A stretch of 5,587 bases of DNA, from the NCBI GenBank assembly GCA_014804495.1, contig JAAUZS010000169.1:1-5587 (forward strand), written 5' to 3'. Positions 5,104 through 5,587 of this stretch are shown in pieces. Source of the stretch: Lachnospiraceae bacterium (GTDB lineage Bacteria; Bacillota; Clostridia; Lachnospirales; Lachnospiraceae). The notes below the pieces were generated by a model. The model saw only the letters and a program-made list of their open reading frames with translations, was not told the origin of the DNA and searched no databases. Position 1 is the first letter of the stretch. The number at the start of each line of letters is the position of its first letter. A program made the position numbers and the translations under genes.

Positions 5104-5587
5104 TCACTCCGCATATTCCGCCAGCTCATACACCCTGTCCTTAGTCAGTTCAGCCGCCCTCATCAGCTCCGTCAGTTCCTGCATACTTCCACCTTCATAT
5201 TCCAACCCGGCTATTTTCACCTCAGCTTCCTTGAAATCAATCCACTCTCTTTCATCTGCCCTCAAAGCTTCCATCGACGCATCATCAAGCTCTGCCTCCA
5301 ACAGCTTCCACACAATGTTCAAGGTATCATCCCATGTCTTAAACAGCTCTGCAGCTGTCTCATTCATATCAAGCTGTGTAATGTCCTCCTGCAGCTTTGC
5401 CTCTAATTCCGTACTACGCTCTTCTGCAAAAGAAATCTCCATTGCAATTTCTTCGGCAAGGCTTTTCTCCTCATACACATAACTGGAGAAACCGTCTCCC
5501 GTAGTTATATTATAAAGCCCATAAAATGGAAGTTCAGTCTCTGCATCATCTCCGAGATAATGTATCCAACCCCTGTAAGATTCCGGC
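5104..5587 (-). CDS. LprI-like (DUF1311-type) C-terminal domain protein, 3' part of gene
   Basis: The frame is open from the right window edge to a TGA at 5106-5104, leaving 160 visible residues; the true start lies outside. An internal GTG at 5478 has no ribosome binding site, and the frame stays open upstream of it, so it is not used. Visible residues 1-36 are rich in Gly and aromatic residues (G-W-I-H-Y-L-G, then P-F-Y-G-L-Y), like a beta-rich sensor or repeat domain. Residues about 37-160 are highly acidic and helical. A LprI-type pattern W85-D-D-T-L-N-x-x-W-x-L-L is followed by A-L-R-A-D-E-R-E-W115-I-D-F-K, recalling the L-N-x-x-Y and Q-x-x-W-I-x-x-R elements of lysozyme-inhibitor LprI domains, but without the usual cysteines. 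The full protein may be a secreted or lipid-anchored envelope protein; this cannot be confirmed without its N-terminus. Paired with the DUF5071 gene downstream. Confidence 0.7.
   Translation of the reverse strand, partial: PESYRGWIHYLGDDAETELPFYGLYNITTGDGFSSYVYEEKSLAEEIAMEISFAEERSTELEAKLQEDITQLDMNETAAELFKTWDDTLNIVWKLLEAELDDASMEALRADEREWIDFKEAEVKIAGLEYEGGSMQELTELMRAAELTKDRVYELAEYAE

Noticed and set aside
5231..5482. Plus-strand Ser-rich frame of 83 residues
   Set aside because: It is antisense to the acidic helical LprI-like gene; Glu-rich coding DNA read backwards gives such Ser-rich frames.

Overview
The window reads as the chromosome of a low-GC Firmicute, most likely a gut-type Clostridia/Lachnospiraceae member. 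The evidence is AT-rich intergenic DNA, strong AGGAGG ribosome binding sites, GTG/TTG alternative starts, U-tailed hairpin terminators, and proteins of typical clostridial type. This assignment is inferred from style, not from a marker gene. No rRNA, tRNA, IS element or CRISPR array is visible.

Left part (1-2018), all on the minus strand. Read right to left there is an AraC-type regulator (1599-2018) whose stop codon overlaps the start of a clpP paralogue (1009-1602). A 272-bp gap (737-1008) follows, with a terminator and a candidate promoter that together could define a ~90-nt RNA. Next come a small SH3-type lipoprotein (422-736) with its own promoter and an operator-like inverted repeat, a good terminator, and the start of an HD-domain hydrolase that runs off the left edge. 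The araC-clpP pair looks like one transcript in which a regulator controls a dedicated Clp peptidase.

Centre (2019-4710), plus strand. A 186-bp divergent intergenic region holds promoters for both directions and a CGGCAA direct repeat with a 21-bp period, the geometry of LytTR-protein sites. It is followed by a tight four-gene operon: a stand-alone LytTR DNA-binding protein, a four-helix DUF3021 membrane protein, an ABC ATPase and an ABC-2 permease, ended by a hairpin. This is the layout of a LytTR regulatory system (regulator plus membrane inhibitor) coupled to a small exporter; the exported substrate or signal is unknown. The most striking feature is a run of 17 A inside the ATPase gene. 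Gain or loss of one A gives an immediate stop, so the exporter could be phase-variable or controlled by transcriptional slippage.

Right part (4711-5587), minus strand. A DUF5071 protein lies six bases downstream of a partial gene with an LprI-like C-terminal domain; the two are probably co-transcribed and convergent with the ABC operon.
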